From Mycolicibacillus parakoreensis (GTDB lineage Bacteria; Actinomycetota; Actinomycetes; Mycobacteriales; Mycobacteriaceae), in contig NZ_CP092365.1 in assembly GCF_022370835.2 (NCBI RefSeq), positions 248,001 through 312,000 on the forward strand: a stretch of DNA of 64,000 nt, in the 5' to 3' direction. Below are positions 25,161 to 34,379 of this stretch, in pieces. The notes beneath the pieces were generated by a model. That model was given only the letters and a program-made list of their open reading frames with translations. It did not search any database and was not told the origin of the DNA. A program made the translations under genes and the position numbers. How positions within the stretch are numbered: the first letter of the stretch is position 1; the number at the start of each line of letters is the position of its first letter.

Positions 25161-25895
25161 ATGACTCCCATGCCGGTGGACCGCGAGGTGTTGCGCCGCG
25201 CCGACGGCGAACCGATCCACGTGCTGGTCGTCGACGACGAGGCGGTGCTCGCCGAGATGGTGTCGATGGCGCTTCGTTACGAAGGGTGGACCACCGCCAC
25301 CGCCGGCGACGGCGCCTCGGCGATCACCGCCGCCCGCGCGTCCCGTCCCGACGTGGTGGTGCTCGACATCATGCTGCCCGACCGCAGCGGCCTGGAGGTC
25401 ATCGCCGAGTTACGCCGCGTCCACCCGCGGCTTCCGGTGCTGTTTCTCACCGCCAAGGACGCCGTGGAGGACCGCATCGCCGGGCTGACCGCCGGCGGCG
25501 ACGACTACGTCACCAAACCGTTCAGCCTCGAAGAGGTGGTGCTGCGGCTGCGGGGCCTGTTGCGGCGCACCGGGGTGAGCGCCGCCGACGCCGGCGCACA
25601 GATCGTCGTCGGCGACCTCGTTCTCGACGAGGACAGCCACGAGGTGACCCGCGCCGGCGATCCGATCACGTTGACCACCACCGAATTCGAGCTGCTGCGC
25701 TACCTCATGCAGAACGCCAAACGGGTGTTGAGCAAGGCGCAGATCCTCGACCGGGTGTGGAGCTACGACTTCGGGGGCCGCTCCAACATCGTCGAGCTCT
25801 ACATCTCCTATCTGCGCAAGAAGATCGACAGCGGTCGGGACCCGATGATCCACACCCTGCGCGGGGCCGGTTATGTCCTCAAACCCGCGCCGTAG
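25161..25895 (+). CDS. tcrX: Response regulator TcrX (OmpR family)
   Basis: A 244-residue response regulator. The receiver domain has the acidic cluster VVDDEAVL, phospho-acceptor Asp in VVVLDIMLPD, Thr in VLFLTAKDAVEDR and Lys in DYVTKPF. The C-terminal winged helix ends IVELYISYLRKKID...TLRGAGYVLKP. The sequence closely matches M. tuberculosis TcrX (Rv3765c), including the stretch KRVLSKAQILDRVWSYDF. The ATG at 25161 gives a ~15-residue N-terminal extension; a GTG at 25143 is also in frame. It overlaps tcrY by 23 bp, and the operon appears to continue into glycosyltransferase genes. Confidence 0.94.
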   Translation: MTPMPVDREVLRRADGEPIHVLVVDDEAVLAEMVSMALRYEGWTTATAGDGASAITAARASRPDVVVLDIMLPDRSGLEVIAELRRVHPRLPVLFLTAKDAVEDRIAGLTAGGDDYVTKPFSLEEVVLRLRGLLRRTGVSAADAGAQIVVGDLVLDEDSHEVTRAGDPITLTTTEFELLRYLMQNAKRVLSKAQILDRVWSYDFGGRSNIVELYISYLRKKIDSGRDPMIHTLRGAGYVLKPAP

Positions 25896-27399
25896 CCGGT
25901 CGGCCTTCTCGCTGCGCACCCGGCTGCTGGCCGGGCAGGTGCTGCTGTTGGCGGCGGTGTGCGTCGGCATCGGTGCGGCCACCGAGGTCGCGCTGTACCG
26001 GTATCTGGTGGGCCAGCTCGACACCCAGCTGCACGAGGTGGCCCACCGCTCGGCGGTCATCCACGGCGAACCCCCGCCCCCGCCGCCGCCGGGACGCCGC
26101 GATGTGCGCCCGTTCCCGCGGCCCGGCCCGGGACCGGACTTCCTGGACGCCCCGGGACAGCCGGTGGGGGTCGTCGCCGCGGTGCTCGACGACACACGGC
26201 ACCTGCGCGACGCCGGTTTTCTCACCGGAACGGGGGAACGGGCGGCGGTCGATGACACCGCGGTCGAGCAGTTGAGCCGTGTGCCGGTCGGCACCGAGCC
26301 GACGACCCTCAGCCTCGACGGCATGGGCCGCTACCGGGTCCTGGCCGTGCCCGCCCGCCACGGCGGCGACACCGTGATCACCGGTCTGCCGCTGGCCGGG
26401 GTCGACGCCACCGCGATCCGGGTGCTGCTGATCTTCGCGGTGGTCACCGCCGCGGCGCTGGCGGTGGCCACCACCGCCGGGCTGCTGCTCATCCGCCGGG
26501 CGCTGGCGCCGTTGAACCGGGTGGCGCAGACCGCCGGGGAGGTGGTCAACCTGCCGCTGGACCGCGGGGAGGTGGCGCTGCCGGTCCGGGTCGGCGAACC
26601 CGACACCGATACCCGCACCGAGGTGGGCCGGCTCGGGTCGGCGGTCAATCGGATGCTCGATCACATCGCGGCCGCGCTGACCAGCCGGCAGGCCAGCGAG
26701 ACCCGGGTGCGCCAGTTCGTCGCCGACGCCAGCCACGAACTGCGCACCCCGCTGACCGCGATCCGCGGCTACACCGAGCTGGCGCGGCGGCTGCAACCGG
26801 GCACCACCGCGGTGCCCGAGGTGAGCCACGCGCTGAGCCGGGTGTCCTCGGAGACCGAGCGGATGACCCGCCTGGTGGAGGATCTGCTGCTGCTGGCCCG
26901 GCTGGACTCCGGGCGCCCGCTGCAACGTGCACCGGTGGATCTGTCCCGGTTGGCCGTCGACGCGGTGCGCGACGCCCACATCGCCGGGCCCGACCACGAG
27001 TGGAAACTGGACCTGCCCGCCGAACCGGTCGTCGTTCCCGGCGACGAGGAGCGGCTGCGCCAAGTGCTGACCAACCTGCTGGGCAACGCGCGCATCCACA
27101 CCGCCGCCGGCACCACCGTGACCACCCGGTTGGCCGCCGACGGCGAGTACACGGTGCTGCAGGTGGCCGACGACGGGCCCGGCATCCCCGCCGCGCTGGG
27201 AGCGGAGGTGTTCGAGCGCTTCGCCCGCGGCGACACCTCCCGCTCGCGGCGCGGCGGCAGCACCGGGCTGGGGTTGGCGATCGCGGCGGCGATCGTCAAG
27301 GCCCACGGCGGCACGATCACCGTCGACAGCGTCCCCGGGCAGACCCGGTTCAGCGTGCGGTTGGCCCGCCGGGGCGCCCCCAGCGACGGCGACCGGTGA
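25873..27399 (+). CDS. tcrY: Sensor histidine kinase TcrY
   Basis: A 508-residue sensor kinase. TM1 lies at about residues 18-38, then an extracytoplasmic sensor region with a Pro-rich stretch (EPPPPPPPGRR), TM2 at about 175-200, a HAMP region, the H-box SHELRTPLTAIRGY, N-box NLLGNARIHT, G1 DDGPGIP and G2 GSTGLGLAI. It pairs with TcrX; the M. tuberculosis TcrY (Rv3764c) autophosphorylates and passes phosphate to TcrX, with the system reported to respond to iron limitation. The signal here is unknown. Its stop overlaps the GTG of the first glycosyltransferase gene (GTGA), so the kinase and glycosyltransferases are translationally coupled. Confidence 0.93.
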   Translation: MSSNPRRSRSAFSLRTRLLAGQVLLLAAVCVGIGAATEVALYRYLVGQLDTQLHEVAHRSAVIHGEPPPPPPPGRRDVRPFPRPGPGPDFLDAPGQPVGVVAAVLDDTRHLRDAGFLTGTGERAAVDDTAVEQLSRVPVGTEPTTLSLDGMGRYRVLAVPARHGGDTVITGLPLAGVDATAIRVLLIFAVVTAAALAVATTAGLLLIRRALAPLNRVAQTAGEVVNLPLDRGEVALPVRVGEPDTDTRTEVGRLGSAVNRMLDHIAAALTSRQASETRVRQFVADASHELRTPLTAIRGYTELARRLQPGTTAVPEVSHALSRVSSETERMTRLVEDLLLLARLDSGRPLQRAPVDLSRLAVDAVRDAHIAGPDHEWKLDLPAEPVVVPGDEERLRQVLTNLLGNARIHTAAGTTVTTRLAADGEYTVLQVADDGPGIPAALGAEVFERFARGDTSRSRRGGSTGLGLAIAAAIVKAHGGTITVDSVPGQTRFSVRLARRGAPSDGDR

Positions 27400-29249
27400 G
27401 CGCCGGGCCCCGGTGGCACGGTGACCGGTCGACCGCGGCGCTGCTGGCGCTGCTGGCCGGCACCGCGCTGCTGTACCTGTGGGACCTGTCCGCCGTCGGC
27501 TGGGCGAACACCTTCTACGCCGCGGCGGCGCAGGCCGGGGCCGCCGATCCGACCGCGTTCCTGTTCGGGTCCAGCGATCCGGCCAACGCGATCACCGTCG
27601 ACAAACCGCCGGCGGCGCTGTGGGTGATGAGCGCCTCGGTGGCGCTGTTCGGGCTGAACTCGTGGAGCCTGCTGGTGCCGCAGGCGCTGGCCGGGGTGGC
27701 CGCCGTCGGGGTGCTCTACGCCGCGGTGCGCCGGGTGGCCGGGTCGACCGCCGGTCTGCTCGCCGGGACGATCCTGGCGCTGACCCCGGTGGCGGCGGCC
27801 ATCTTCCGCTACAACAACCCCGACGCGCTGCTGGTGCTGTTGCTGGTGGCGGCCGGCTACGCGGTGCAGCGCGCGCTGGCCGCCGACGCCGGCCGCGGCT
27901 GGCTGCCGCTGGCCGGGATGCTGCTGGGGCTGGGGTTTTTGACCAAGATGCTGCAGGCCCTGGTGGTGCTGCCGGTGTTCGCGGTGGTGTATCTGCTGGC
28001 CGCCGACACCCCGCTTCGCACCCGGATGTTGCGCGCCGGTGCCGCCCTGGCGGCCCTGATCGCCGCCGCGGGCTGGTACCTGCTGCTCGTCGAGGTCTGG
28101 CCGGCTCAGACGCGACCCTACATCGGGGGGTCGCAACACAATTCGATCGTCGAACTCACCCTCGGCTACAACGGGCTGGGCCGGCTCACCGGCGACGAGG
28201 TGGGCGGTCTGGGCAACACCAACCACGACCGGGGCGCCGGTCGGCTGTTCGCCGCGGCGATGGGCGACCAGATCTCCTGGCTGCTGCCCGCCGCCGTGGT
28301 CGCCCTGGCGGCCGGGGTGTGGATCACCCGGCACCGCCCGCGCACCGACCCGCAACGCGCCGCGCTGCTGCTCTGGGGCGGTTGGCTTTTGGTCACCGGG
28401 GTGATCTTCAGTGCCGCCAACGGAATCCTGCACCCGTACTACACCGTGGCGCTGGCACCGGCGGTGGGCGCCACCACCGCGATCGGGGTGTGGCTGCTGT
28501 GGCAGCGGCGCACCCAAAGGTGGGCGGCGGTGACCCTGGCGGTGCTGGTGGCGGTCACCGCCGGCTGGTCCTATCTGCTGCTCGCCCGCAACCCGGACTG
28601 GCTGCCGGGCCTGCGGATCGGGGTCGTCGGCCTGGGTGTGGCCGTGGCCCTGGCGATGCCGCAGGTGGCGCGGGTGCCGCGCACCGCGGCCCGCGCGCTG
28701 GCGCTCGCCGCGCTGCTGGTCGCCCTGGCCGGGCCCACCGCCTACGCGGTGGCCACCGTCGGCAACCCGGGGCGAGGGGCGCTGCCCAGCGCCGGGCCCG
28801 CCGGCCGGCACCGATTCCCGCCGCCCGCCGACGGCCCCCACCACGGCCCGCCCCCGCACCGCGGCGGACCGATGGCGCTGCTGTTCGCGCCGACCCCCGG
28901 TCCGCACCTCACCGCCCTGCTCGGCGCCGACGCCGGCCAGTACACCTGGGCGGCGGCCACCGTCGGATCCACTCCCGCCGCCGGCTACCAGCTGGCCACC
29001 GGCGCGGCGGTGATGGCCGTCGGCGGGTACAACGGCACCGACCCGGCGCCCACCCTCGCGCAGTTCCGCGACGACGTGGCGGCGCGGCGCATCCACTACT
29101 TCCTCGGCGGGGCGCCGGGCGCAGGCCGCGGCAGCGGCAGCCAGGAGGCCGCCCACATCGCCGACTGGGTGCACGCGCACTTCCCGGTGCGCCGCATCGA
29201 CGGGGTCGACGTCTACGACCTGACGCACGGATTCAAAGCGGGCGCATAG
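27396..29249 (+). CDS. ArnT-like polyprenyl-phosphate-dependent glycosyltransferase (GT39/83 type), copy 1
   Basis: A 617-residue integral membrane protein with about a dozen transmembrane helices and a ~170-residue extracytoplasmic C-terminal domain. N-terminal motifs (WANTFYAAAAQAG; ITVDKPPAALWVM) are those of the PMT_2/ArnT-like family (compare Bacillus YkcB), which transfer sugars from polyprenyl-phosphate carriers on the outer face. After a Pro/His-rich linker the C-terminal domain has WAAATVGS and LATGAAVMAVGGYNG. It starts within the tcrY stop and is followed 44 bp later by the GT2-GtrA gene. The paralogue at 30565 is clearly homologous over its whole length. Confidence 0.88.
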   Translation: MSAGPRWHGDRSTAALLALLAGTALLYLWDLSAVGWANTFYAAAAQAGAADPTAFLFGSSDPANAITVDKPPAALWVMSASVALFGLNSWSLLVPQALAGVAAVGVLYAAVRRVAGSTAGLLAGTILALTPVAAAIFRYNNPDALLVLLLVAAGYAVQRALAADAGRGWLPLAGMLLGLGFLTKMLQALVVLPVFAVVYLLAADTPLRTRMLRAGAALAALIAAAGWYLLLVEVWPAQTRPYIGGSQHNSIVELTLGYNGLGRLTGDEVGGLGNTNHDRGAGRLFAAAMGDQISWLLPAAVVALAAGVWITRHRPRTDPQRAALLLWGGWLLVTGVIFSAANGILHPYYTVALAPAVGATTAIGVWLLWQRRTQRWAAVTLAVLVAVTAGWSYLLLARNPDWLPGLRIGVVGLGVAVALAMPQVARVPRTAARALALAALLVALAGPTAYAVATVGNPGRGALPSAGPAGRHRFPPPADGPHHGPPPHRGGPMALLFAPTPGPHLTALLGADAGQYTWAAATVGSTPAAGYQLATGAAVMAVGGYNGTDPAPTLAQFRDDVAARRIHYFLGGAPGAGRGSGSQEAAHIADWVHAHFPVRRIDGVDVYDLTHGFKAGA

Positions 29250-29293
29250 CAGGCGCCCATCGGTGCCCCACAGCGCGACGCCACCCTGAAGAA

Positions 29294-30568
29294 ATGAGCG
29301 TTATCCCAGCCGACTGCCCGCCGGCGCCCCCGCGCACCGATCGCCCCGACCCGGCGCGGTCGGCCCACCGGCATGCGGCACCGATCGTGGCCCGCCCCGG
29401 GCAGCCGGTGCTCGACGTGGTGGTCCCGGTGTTCAACGAGCAGGCCGCGCTCGCCGCGTCGGTGCGACGGCTGCACCGGCACCTGTGCGCGCAGTTCCCG
29501 TTCCCGTTCCAGATCACCATCGCCGACAACGCCAGCGTCGACCGCACCCCGCTGATCGCGGCCGAACTCGCCGACCAGATCCCGCAGGTGCGGCTGGTCC
29601 GGTTGGAGCAGAAAGGGCGGGGCCGCGCGCTGCACACCGTGTGGTCGGACTCCCCGGCGCCGGTTCTGGCCTACATGGACGTCGACCTGTCCACCGACCT
29701 GGCGGCGCTGGCTCCGCTGGTGGCGCCGCTGATCTCCGGGCACTCCGATCTGGCCATCGGCACCCGGCTGGGCCGCGGCTCGCGCGTGGTGCGCGGGGCA
29801 AAACGCGAGGTGATCTCGCGGTGCTACAACCTGCTGCTGCGCTCGACGCTGGCGGCGCGGTTCAGCGACGCGCAGTGCGGGTTCAAGGCGATCCGCGCCG
29901 ACGCGGCCCGCCGGCTGCTGCCGCACGTGGCCGACACCGGCTGGTTCTTCGACACCGAACTGCTGGTCCTGGCCGAGCGGTCCGGGATGCGCATCCACGA
30001 GGTCCCCGTCGACTGGGTGGACGACCCCGACAGCCGCGTGGACCTGCTCGCCACCGCGGTCGCCGACCTGAAGGGGATCGTGCGGCTGGCGACCGGGCTC
30101 GCCCGCGGCGACATCCCGGTGCCGGCGATCACCGCCCAGTTCGGCCACCGGGCCGGGCCGCCGCGGTCCCTGCTGGGTCAAGCGGTGCGCTTCGCGGTGA
30201 TCGGGGTGCTCAGCACGCTGGCCTACCTGGCGCTGTTCCTGCTGCTGCGGCCCCTGGGGGCGCAGCCGGCCAACCTGATCGCGCTGTTGGTCACCGCGGT
30301 CGCCAACACCGCGGCGAACCGCCGCCTCACCTTCGGGGTGCGCGGCCGGTCCCGGGTGCTGCGCCACCAGGGTCAGGGGCTGGTGGTCTTCGCGATCGGT
30401 CTCGGGCTCACCAGCGCAGCGCTGGCGGGACTCGCCCTGGCCGGCGAGGCGTCCCGGCCACTGGAATTGACCGTGCTGGTGGCGGCGAACCTGATCGCCA
30501 CCGTGCTGCGCTTCGTGCTGCTGCGCGGCTGGGTGTTTCATCCCCGACGGGTGGAGGCGACCCGGTGA
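29294..30568 (+). CDS. GT2 glycosyltransferase fused to GtrA-like flippase
   Basis: A 424-residue fusion. Residues ~40-270 form a GT2 polyprenyl-phosphate sugar synthase domain: VVVPVFNEQAAL, ADNASVDRT, AYMDVDLSTDL (catalytic DxD), and QCGFKAIRAD. Residues ~295-415 form a GtrA domain with four transmembrane helices (RFAVIGVLSTLAYLALFLLL; NRRLTFGVRG). One protein can therefore make and flip a lipid-linked sugar donor, just what the flanking ArnT-like enzymes need. In M. tuberculosis the comparable functions of PpgS (Rv3631) and its GtrA-like neighbour Rv3632 are separate genes. ATG at 29294; it overlaps the next gene (GTGA). Confidence 0.9.
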   Translation: MSVIPADCPPAPPRTDRPDPARSAHRHAAPIVARPGQPVLDVVVPVFNEQAALAASVRRLHRHLCAQFPFPFQITIADNASVDRTPLIAAELADQIPQVRLVRLEQKGRGRALHTVWSDSPAPVLAYMDVDLSTDLAALAPLVAPLISGHSDLAIGTRLGRGSRVVRGAKREVISRCYNLLLRSTLAARFSDAQCGFKAIRADAARRLLPHVADTGWFFDTELLVLAERSGMRIHEVPVDWVDDPDSRVDLLATAVADLKGIVRLATGLARGDIPVPAITAQFGHRAGPPRSLLGQAVRFAVIGVLSTLAYLALFLLLRPLGAQPANLIALLVTAVANTAANRRLTFGVRGRSRVLRHQGQGLVVFAIGLGLTSAALAGLALAGEASRPLELTVLVAANLIATVLRFVLLRGWVFHPRRVEATR

Positions 30569-32451
30569 CGGTGACCGCGGCAGTGCCGCACGTCGACTCC
30601 GACGCGCCGGCCGCGTCGGCGACACCGCGGTGGGCGCGCCCGGCGCTGCTGGTGTTGCTCGGCGCCACCGCCCTGCTCTACCTGTGGGGGCTCGGCGCGG
30701 CCGGATACGCCAACGAGTACTACGCCGCCGCGGTGCAGGCCGGCACCCAGAGTTGGAAGGCGCTGCTGTTCGGGTCGCTGGACTCCGGCAACGCCATCAC
30801 GGTCGACAAGCCGCCGGCCGCGCTGTGGCTGATGGGCCTGTCGGGCTGGCTGTTCGGGTTCTCCTCCTGGTCGATGCTCCTCCCGCAAGCGTTGCTCGGG
30901 GTCGCTTCGGTGGCGCTGCTGGTCGCCGCGGTGCGCCGCACCGGCGGGGCGGCGGCCGGGCTACTGGCCGGAACGATGCTGGCGCTCACCCCGGTGGCGG
31001 CGCTGATGTTCCGGTTCAACAACCCCGACGCGCTGCTGGTCGCGTTGCTGGTCGCCGCGGCCTACGCGGTGGTGCGTGCCGTGGACGGCGCGCCGCGGCG
31101 CTGGGTGGCCCTCGCCGGGGTGGCGCTGGGCCTGGCGTTTCTCACCAAGCTGCTGCAGGCGCTGCTGGTGGCGCCGGCGCTGGCGTTGGCGGTGGTGATC
31201 GCCCTGCCCGTCGGTCTGGCGGAGCGGGTCCGGGTGCTGCTGATCGGGGCGGTGGCGACGATCGTCTCCGGCGGCTGGCTGATCGCCCTCGTCGAACTCT
31301 GGCCCGCCGATTCGCGGCCCTACATCGGTGGATCGACCGACAACAGTCTGCTGCAGCTGGCGCTGGGCTACAACGGGTTGGGCCGGGTGTTGGGGGGTTC
31401 GGGCAACCCGGTCGGCGGCGAGCATCCCGGTCCGCCCGGGTCCGGCGGCCCGCCGGGGGCGTCGCTGATGTTCGGCGGCGACGCCGGGGTGACCCGGCTG
31501 TTCGGCGCCGCCCTGGGCACCGAGATCTCCTGGCTGCTGCCGGCCGCGCTGATCGGGCTGGTCGCCGGGCTGTGGTTGACCCGCTCGGCGCCGCGCACCG
31601 ACCGGGTGCGGGCCGGTCTGCTGCTGTGGGGCGGCTGGTTGGCGGTGACCGCGGTGGTGTTCAGTTTCATGCGCGGCATCATGCATCCCTACTACACCGT
31701 CGCCCTGGCCCCGGCGATCGCGGCGGTGAGCGCGATCGCGGTAGCAAAGCTGTGGCGCGCGCGGACCACACCGGCGGCGCGGCTCACGGTGGCGGCGATG
31801 GTGACGGTGACCGCCGTCTGGGATGCGGTGCTGCTCGCCCGGACCCCCGACTGGCTGCCGTGGCTGCGCTGGACGCTGCCGGCGGTGGCGGTGCTGGTGG
31901 CCGGCGCAGTGGTCCTGCGCGGCGGGCGCCCCGGCGGCGCTGCGACCGTCTGGGCGGTCGCCGCGCTGCTGGTCGCGCTGGCCGCGCCCGCGGCCTACAC
32001 GGTGCAGACCGTGGCGGGCAGCCACGGCAACGGACCGATCCCCACCTCGGGACCGCCGCGCCCCGAGGCGCATCCGCCCCCCGGGCCCGGCCCCGGGGAG
32101 CCCGGCCCGCCACCCCAGGCGGCCGCCAACCCCGAGCTGGAGGCGTTGATCGCCGACACCGACACCCGGTGGGCCGCGGCGACCGTCGGATCCCGCGGCG
32201 CCGGCAACCTGGAGTTGGCCACCGGCAAGGCGGTCATGGCGATCGGCGGGTTCTCCGGCGGTGACGACTGGCCGAGCCTGCAACGCTTCCAGCGCTACGT
32301 CGCCGACCGTCAGGTGCGCTACTTCATCGACGGCGGCAACGGCCCGGGTCACCACCGCGACGCCACCGGCGCCCAGATCACCGCGTGGGTGCGCGCCGCC
32401 TTCCCCGCCGAGCAGGTCGGTCCCGCCACCGTCTACGACCTGACCGGCTGA
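30565..32451 (+). CDS. ArnT-like polyprenyl-phosphate-dependent glycosyltransferase, copy 2
   Basis: A 628-residue paralogue of the 27396-29249 product: YANEYYAAAVQAG and ITVDKPPAALWLM in the first extracytoplasmic loop, VFSFMRGIMHPYYTVALAP in a membrane helix, a Pro/Gly-rich linker, and a C-terminal outer domain with WAAATVGSRG and LATGKAVMAIGGFSGG. It also has a Gly/Pro-rich insert near 280-305 (GEHPGPPGSGGPPG) absent from copy 1. Probably uses the lipid-sugar made by the GT2-GtrA protein to modify an envelope glycan or protein. GTG start overlapping the preceding stop. Confidence 0.88.
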   Translation: MTVTAAVPHVDSDAPAASATPRWARPALLVLLGATALLYLWGLGAAGYANEYYAAAVQAGTQSWKALLFGSLDSGNAITVDKPPAALWLMGLSGWLFGFSSWSMLLPQALLGVASVALLVAAVRRTGGAAAGLLAGTMLALTPVAALMFRFNNPDALLVALLVAAAYAVVRAVDGAPRRWVALAGVALGLAFLTKLLQALLVAPALALAVVIALPVGLAERVRVLLIGAVATIVSGGWLIALVELWPADSRPYIGGSTDNSLLQLALGYNGLGRVLGGSGNPVGGEHPGPPGSGGPPGASLMFGGDAGVTRLFGAALGTEISWLLPAALIGLVAGLWLTRSAPRTDRVRAGLLLWGGWLAVTAVVFSFMRGIMHPYYTVALAPAIAAVSAIAVAKLWRARTTPAARLTVAAMVTVTAVWDAVLLARTPDWLPWLRWTLPAVAVLVAGAVVLRGGRPGGAATVWAVAALLVALAAPAAYTVQTVAGSHGNGPIPTSGPPRPEAHPPPGPGPGEPGPPPQAAANPELEALIADTDTRWAAATVGSRGAGNLELATGKAVMAIGGFSGGDDWPSLQRFQRYVADRQVRYFIDGGNGPGHHRDATGAQITAWVRAAFPAEQVGPATVYDLTG

Positions 32452-32496
32452 CCGGTTCGGCGACGCGCCCGCCCCGGCGCTGGCATCCTCGACACC

Positions 32497-34371
32497 GTGA
32501 GCCCCCAGCCCGTCCACGCGGCGATCGCCGCGGCGCACCGCCGTCACCACGCCACCCTGCCGCTGCACGACACCGCCGATTTCGCCGACGCCGACCGCGG
32601 TTTCCTCGCCGCCCTGGAACCGGGGGTGGTCACCGACGCCGACGGCCGGGTGGTCTGGGACAACGACGCCTACGCGTTCCTGGCCGGCCCGGCGCCGACC
32701 TCGGTGCATCCGAGCCTGTGGCGCCAGTGCCGGCTCACCGCCCGCCAGGGCCTCTACGAGGTGGTGCCCGGCATCTACCAGGTGCGGGGTCTGGATCTGT
32801 CCAACGTCACCTTCGTCGAGACCGACACCGGGGTGGTGGTGATCGACCCGCTGATCTGCACCGAGGTCGCCGCCGCCGCGCTCGGTCTGTACCGGGCCCA
32901 CCGCGGGGACCGGCCGGTGCGCGCGGTGATCTACACCCACAGCCACGTCGACCACTTCGGCGGGGTGCACGGCGTCACCACCGCCGACGACGTCGACGCC
33001 GGGCGGGTGGCGGTGCTGGCCCCGGAGGGCTTCGTCGAGCACGCCGTCGCCGAAAACGTCTACGCCGGGACCGCGATGGCCCGCCGGGCCACCTACATGT
33101 ACGGCACCGCGCTGACGCGCGGGCCGCACGGGCAGGTCGGCTGCGGGCTGGGGCAGGCCACCTCCACCGGGCACGTCGGCCTGATCGTGCCGACGGTCAC
33201 CATCACCGCCACCGGGCAGACCCACACCGTCGACGGGGTCGACATCGAATTCCAGCTGGCGCCGGGCACCGAGGCGCCGGCGGAGATGCACTTCTACTTC
33301 CCCGGTTACCGGGCGCTGTGCATGGCCGAGAACGCCACCCACAACCTGCACAACCTGGTGACGCTGCGCGGCGCGCTGGTACGCGACCCGCACCGGTGGG
33401 CGCGATATCTCACCGAGGCGATCGAGCGCTTCGCCGACCGCACCGACGTGCTGTTCGCCTCCCACCACTGGCCCACCTGGGGCGGGCCGCGCATCACCGA
33501 ATTCCTCGGGCTGCAACGTGATCTCTACGCCTATCTGCACGACCAGACCCTGCGGCTGATCAACCGCGGCTACACCGGGGCGGAGATCGCCGAGGACCTC
33601 ACGTTGCCGCCCGCCCTGGAGCGCGCCTGGCACGCCCGCGGCTACTACGGGTCGGTCAGCCACAACGTCAAGGCCGTCTACCAGCGCTACATGGGCTGGT
33701 TCGACGGCAACCCGGCGCGGCTGTGGCCCCACCCGCCGCAGGCGCTGGCCACCCGCTACGTCGCGGCGATGGGCGGGCCGCAGCGGGTGGTCGAGCTGGC
33801 CCGCGCCGCCGTCGACGACGGTGATTTCCGTTGGGCGGCCACACTTCTCGACCATGTCGTGTTCACCGAGCCCGACCACGCCGAGGCGCGGTCCCTCTAC
33901 GCCGACACCCTGGAGCAACTGGGCTACGGCGCGGAGAACGCGACCTGGCGCAATTTTTTCCTCTCCGGCGCCGCCGAACTGCGCGACGGCACCGCGGGCA
34001 CCGCCACCGCGGCCGACTCGGCGGGGCTGCGCGCCCAGCTCACCGTCGACCAGATCTTCGACGCGGTGGCGATCCGGGTCAACGGCCCCCGGGCGTTCGA
34101 CCTGGACCTCACCATCGACGTGACCCTGACCGATCCGCCGGTCACCCACCGGCTGCGGTTGCGCAACGCGGTGTTGACCCACCGGGTCGCCGCGGCGGAC
34201 TCCACGCCCGCGCAGGCGACGATCGTCGCCGCCGACCGTGGCGCACTGCTGGCCGCGGTCACCGGAACCGCGACCGACGGGGTGCGCCTCGACGGCGACG
34301 CCGAGGCGGTGGCCCGGCTGCTCGGCGTGCTCGACGCCCCCGACCCCGATTTCGCCATCGTCACCCCGTAG
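32497..34371 (+). CDS. Alkyl/aryl-sulfatase, metallo-beta-lactamase type (Rv3762c type)
   Basis: A 624-residue protein of the SdsA1 class. The MBL zinc motif is THSHVDHFGG, with further ligands in AENATHNLHN and ASHHWPTWG. The middle is the helical dimerisation domain (GYTGAEIAEDLTLPPAL...SVSHNVKAVYQRYMGWFDGNP) and the C-terminus the SCP-2-like domain (QLTVDQIFDAVAIRVNGP). These enzymes cleave alkyl sulfates such as SDS to alcohols. Size and motifs agree with Rv3762c, reported as an alkylsulfatase. GTG start at 32497. It follows the glycosyltransferase operon by 45 bp but is functionally distinct. Confidence 0.92.
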   Translation: MSPQPVHAAIAAAHRRHHATLPLHDTADFADADRGFLAALEPGVVTDADGRVVWDNDAYAFLAGPAPTSVHPSLWRQCRLTARQGLYEVVPGIYQVRGLDLSNVTFVETDTGVVVIDPLICTEVAAAALGLYRAHRGDRPVRAVIYTHSHVDHFGGVHGVTTADDVDAGRVAVLAPEGFVEHAVAENVYAGTAMARRATYMYGTALTRGPHGQVGCGLGQATSTGHVGLIVPTVTITATGQTHTVDGVDIEFQLAPGTEAPAEMHFYFPGYRALCMAENATHNLHNLVTLRGALVRDPHRWARYLTEAIERFADRTDVLFASHHWPTWGGPRITEFLGLQRDLYAYLHDQTLRLINRGYTGAEIAEDLTLPPALERAWHARGYYGSVSHNVKAVYQRYMGWFDGNPARLWPHPPQALATRYVAAMGGPQRVVELARAAVDDGDFRWAATLLDHVVFTEPDHAEARSLYADTLEQLGYGAENATWRNFFLSGAAELRDGTAGTATAADSAGLRAQLTVDQIFDAVAIRVNGPRAFDLDLTIDVTLTDPPVTHRLRLRNAVLTHRVAAADSTPAQATIVAADRGALLAAVTGTATDGVRLDGDAEAVARLLGVLDAPDPDFAIVTP

Positions 34372-34379
34372 CGGCCCGC

